From NCBI GenBank assembly GCA_934232845.1, contig CAKQGD010000005.1, positions 1-64,000 on the forward strand: a DNA stretch of 64,000 bases. Direction: 5' to 3'. Of this stretch, positions 62,925-64,000 are shown piece by piece (position 1 is the stretch's first letter; every line of letters starts with the position of its first letter). Made by a program: the position numbers and the translations under genes. The stretch is from an uncultured Oscillospiraceae bacterium (GTDB lineage Bacteria; Bacillota; Clostridia; Oscillospirales; Ruminococcaceae). The notes below the pieces were generated by a model, which was given only the letters and a program-made list of their open reading frames with translations, searched no databases and was not told the origin of the DNA.

Positions 62925-63955
62925 AAAAAAGAATTACGGCGTTGGTTTTGGCACTTTGTCTGACGGCCCTTGCCGGGTGCGGCGGCGCCTCGGGCCCGGC
63001 GTCCTCTGCACCGAACGGCGAATCCTTGGGTTCTGCGCCGTCCGGGCAGGTCAGCCCCAAGGATATTGCGATTGTTTCCGCAAGCAGCGGCGGCACCGCT
63101 TATTATATTGTGGCGGGGCAGACCACCATTCTCAACGAATTGATGACAGGGTATACCTTTACAAACGAGTCGTCCACGGGAGCACCGAACGTAAACTGCC
63201 CCTATGCTTCGTCGGATCCCTCTCTGATGGCGTATACGCCCTTTGACGGTCTTTATGCCGCGATACAGGGCGACACCGGCAGAGGCTTTGAAAAGCCGCT
63301 TGACAACATTGGCTTCATTTACGGCGGACACATGCTGTACCTGTATTTTGTGACGCTGGAGGGCAGCCAGATCAACTCCATCGAGGATCTCGCCGGCAAG
63401 AGAATCTCTCTGCCGCCTAAGGGAACCACCGGTTATTATCAGTCGATGGCGGTTTTAGAGGCGTACGGCTTCAATGTCGAAAAGGATCTGAGCGCATCTC
63501 CGATGAACTATACCGACGCGTCCGACTCGATGAAGGACGGCGCGCTCGACGCCATTATCGTCAACGGAGGCCTGACGCAGTCCACCGTTTCCGAGCTGGA
63601 TACCACGAAAAAAATCCGGTTCTTGTCCATTTCCGATGAAGCGGCTGCGGTTCTTGCCGAGAAGCATCCCTACTGGACGGTCGAAGAGCTGCCCGCCGGC
63701 ACCTATACGCAGCAGCCCGAGGGGCTCAAGGTCATTGACGGAAGCACCTGTCTGATCGCCAATCTTCAGCTCAGTGACGATATTGTATACGAGGTCACAA
63801 AGATTCTGCTTGAAAACGTCGACAGGATGGCGCAGATTCATCAGGACGGCGCCGCATGGAATCTGGAAAACTCTCTCAATATGATCCGCACGGGAATTGT
63901 AACGCTTCATCCCGGCGCCGAAAGATATTACCGTGAAATCGGCGCGATTCAGTAA
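62921..63955 (+). CDS. TAXI-family TRAP transporter solute-binding lipoprotein
   Basis: 344 aa. Lipobox ALAGC with Cys20, then DIAIVSASSGGTAYYIVAGQ, typical of TAXI solute receptors (TRAP transporter, extracytoplasmic), LAGKRISLPPKGTTGYYQSM and LDAIIVNGGLTQSTVSEL. Overlaps the LarA-like gene by four bases. The TRAP membrane subunits would lie beyond the window end. Probably captures the 2-hydroxy acid (or another carboxylate) used by this cluster; ligand unknown. Confidence 0.9.
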   Translation: MKKRITALVLALCLTALAGCGGASGPASSAPNGESLGSAPSGQVSPKDIAIVSASSGGTAYYIVAGQTTILNELMTGYTFTNESSTGAPNVNCPYASSDPSLMAYTPFDGLYAAIQGDTGRGFEKPLDNIGFIYGGHMLYLYFVTLEGSQINSIEDLAGKRISLPPKGTTGYYQSMAVLEAYGFNVEKDLSASPMNYTDASDSMKDGALDAIIVNGGLTQSTVSELDTTKKIRFLSISDEAAAVLAEKHPYWTVEELPAGTYTQQPEGLKVIDGSTCLIANLQLSDDIVYEVTKILLENVDRMAQIHQDGAAWNLENSLNMIRTGIVTLHPGAERYYREIGAIQ

Positions 63956-64000
63956 AAACAAAAGTACGGCGGCTTTTTAAACGAATCCGCAAAAGACCGC

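Overview
The window looks like chromosome of a GC-rich, anaerobic, endospore-forming Clostridia member, probably close to Oscillospiraceae/Ruminococcaceae. Sporulation genes (gpr, spoIIP, spoIID) sit beside rpsT, and lepA-hemW is elsewhere in the window. Shine-Dalgarno sites are strong, TTG starts are frequent, and anaerobic 2-hydroxyacyl-CoA dehydratase genes are present. No phage, insertion sequence or CRISPR array was recognised.

1-16.5 kb: the 3' part of mutY, a class B sortase, a DUF5058-type membrane gene broken by an in-frame TAG, an uncharacterised two-gene operon (595-codon peptidoglycan-binding-like protein plus a zinc-ribbon membrane protein), a SsuABC/ThiXYZ-type ABC importer, a nitroreductase, lepA-hemW with a ChrB-N-like gene, a membrane diguanylate cyclase, an HD-domain protein and an AT-rich reductase gene broken by an in-frame TAA.

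16.6-31.6 kb: a Gld-type ABC operon (ATPase, permease, GldG-like, DUF4340), rapZ, two lipoproteins, rpsT, gpr-spoIIP, membrane proteins, spoIID, three small conserved-looking genes and a short-chain dehydrogenase.

31.8-47.8 kb: a LysR regulator, a 3-hydroxyacyl-CoA dehydrogenase, a ribbon-helix-helix protein next to clpB, an MscS channel, an aminotransferase, a bactofilin, a HdeD-like protein, a probable vitamin B6 salvage pair (ECF S component plus pyridoxamine kinase), a Nudix hydrolase, tRNA-Arg(CCT) with its own promoter and terminator, XRE and AraC regulators, and decayed gene remnants.

48.0-53.6 kb is the most interesting part. An orphan tyrosine recombinase is followed seven bases later by the first of three copies of an 18-bp near-palindrome. 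The first copy is inverted relative to the other two. They bracket about 360 bp holding a promoter and intrinsic-terminator hairpins, directly upstream of a 1402-aa PAS protein with two degenerate GGDEF domains and an intact EAL domain. This is the architecture of a recombinase-controlled DNA-inversion switch on a c-di-GMP phosphodiesterase.

53.7-64 kb: an RNHCP zinc-finger gene with a 12-codon leader ORF, an amidohydrolase behind a MerR-type promoter, and a catabolic cluster. The cluster runs enoyl-CoA hydratase, family III CoA-transferase, dehydratase activator and two dehydratase subunits (same A-I-B-C order as the fld and had clusters), then a LarA-like isomerase and a TAXI-type solute-binding lipoprotein. 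It probably imports, isomerises, activates and dehydrates a 2-hydroxy acid, whose identity cannot be read from the sequence.
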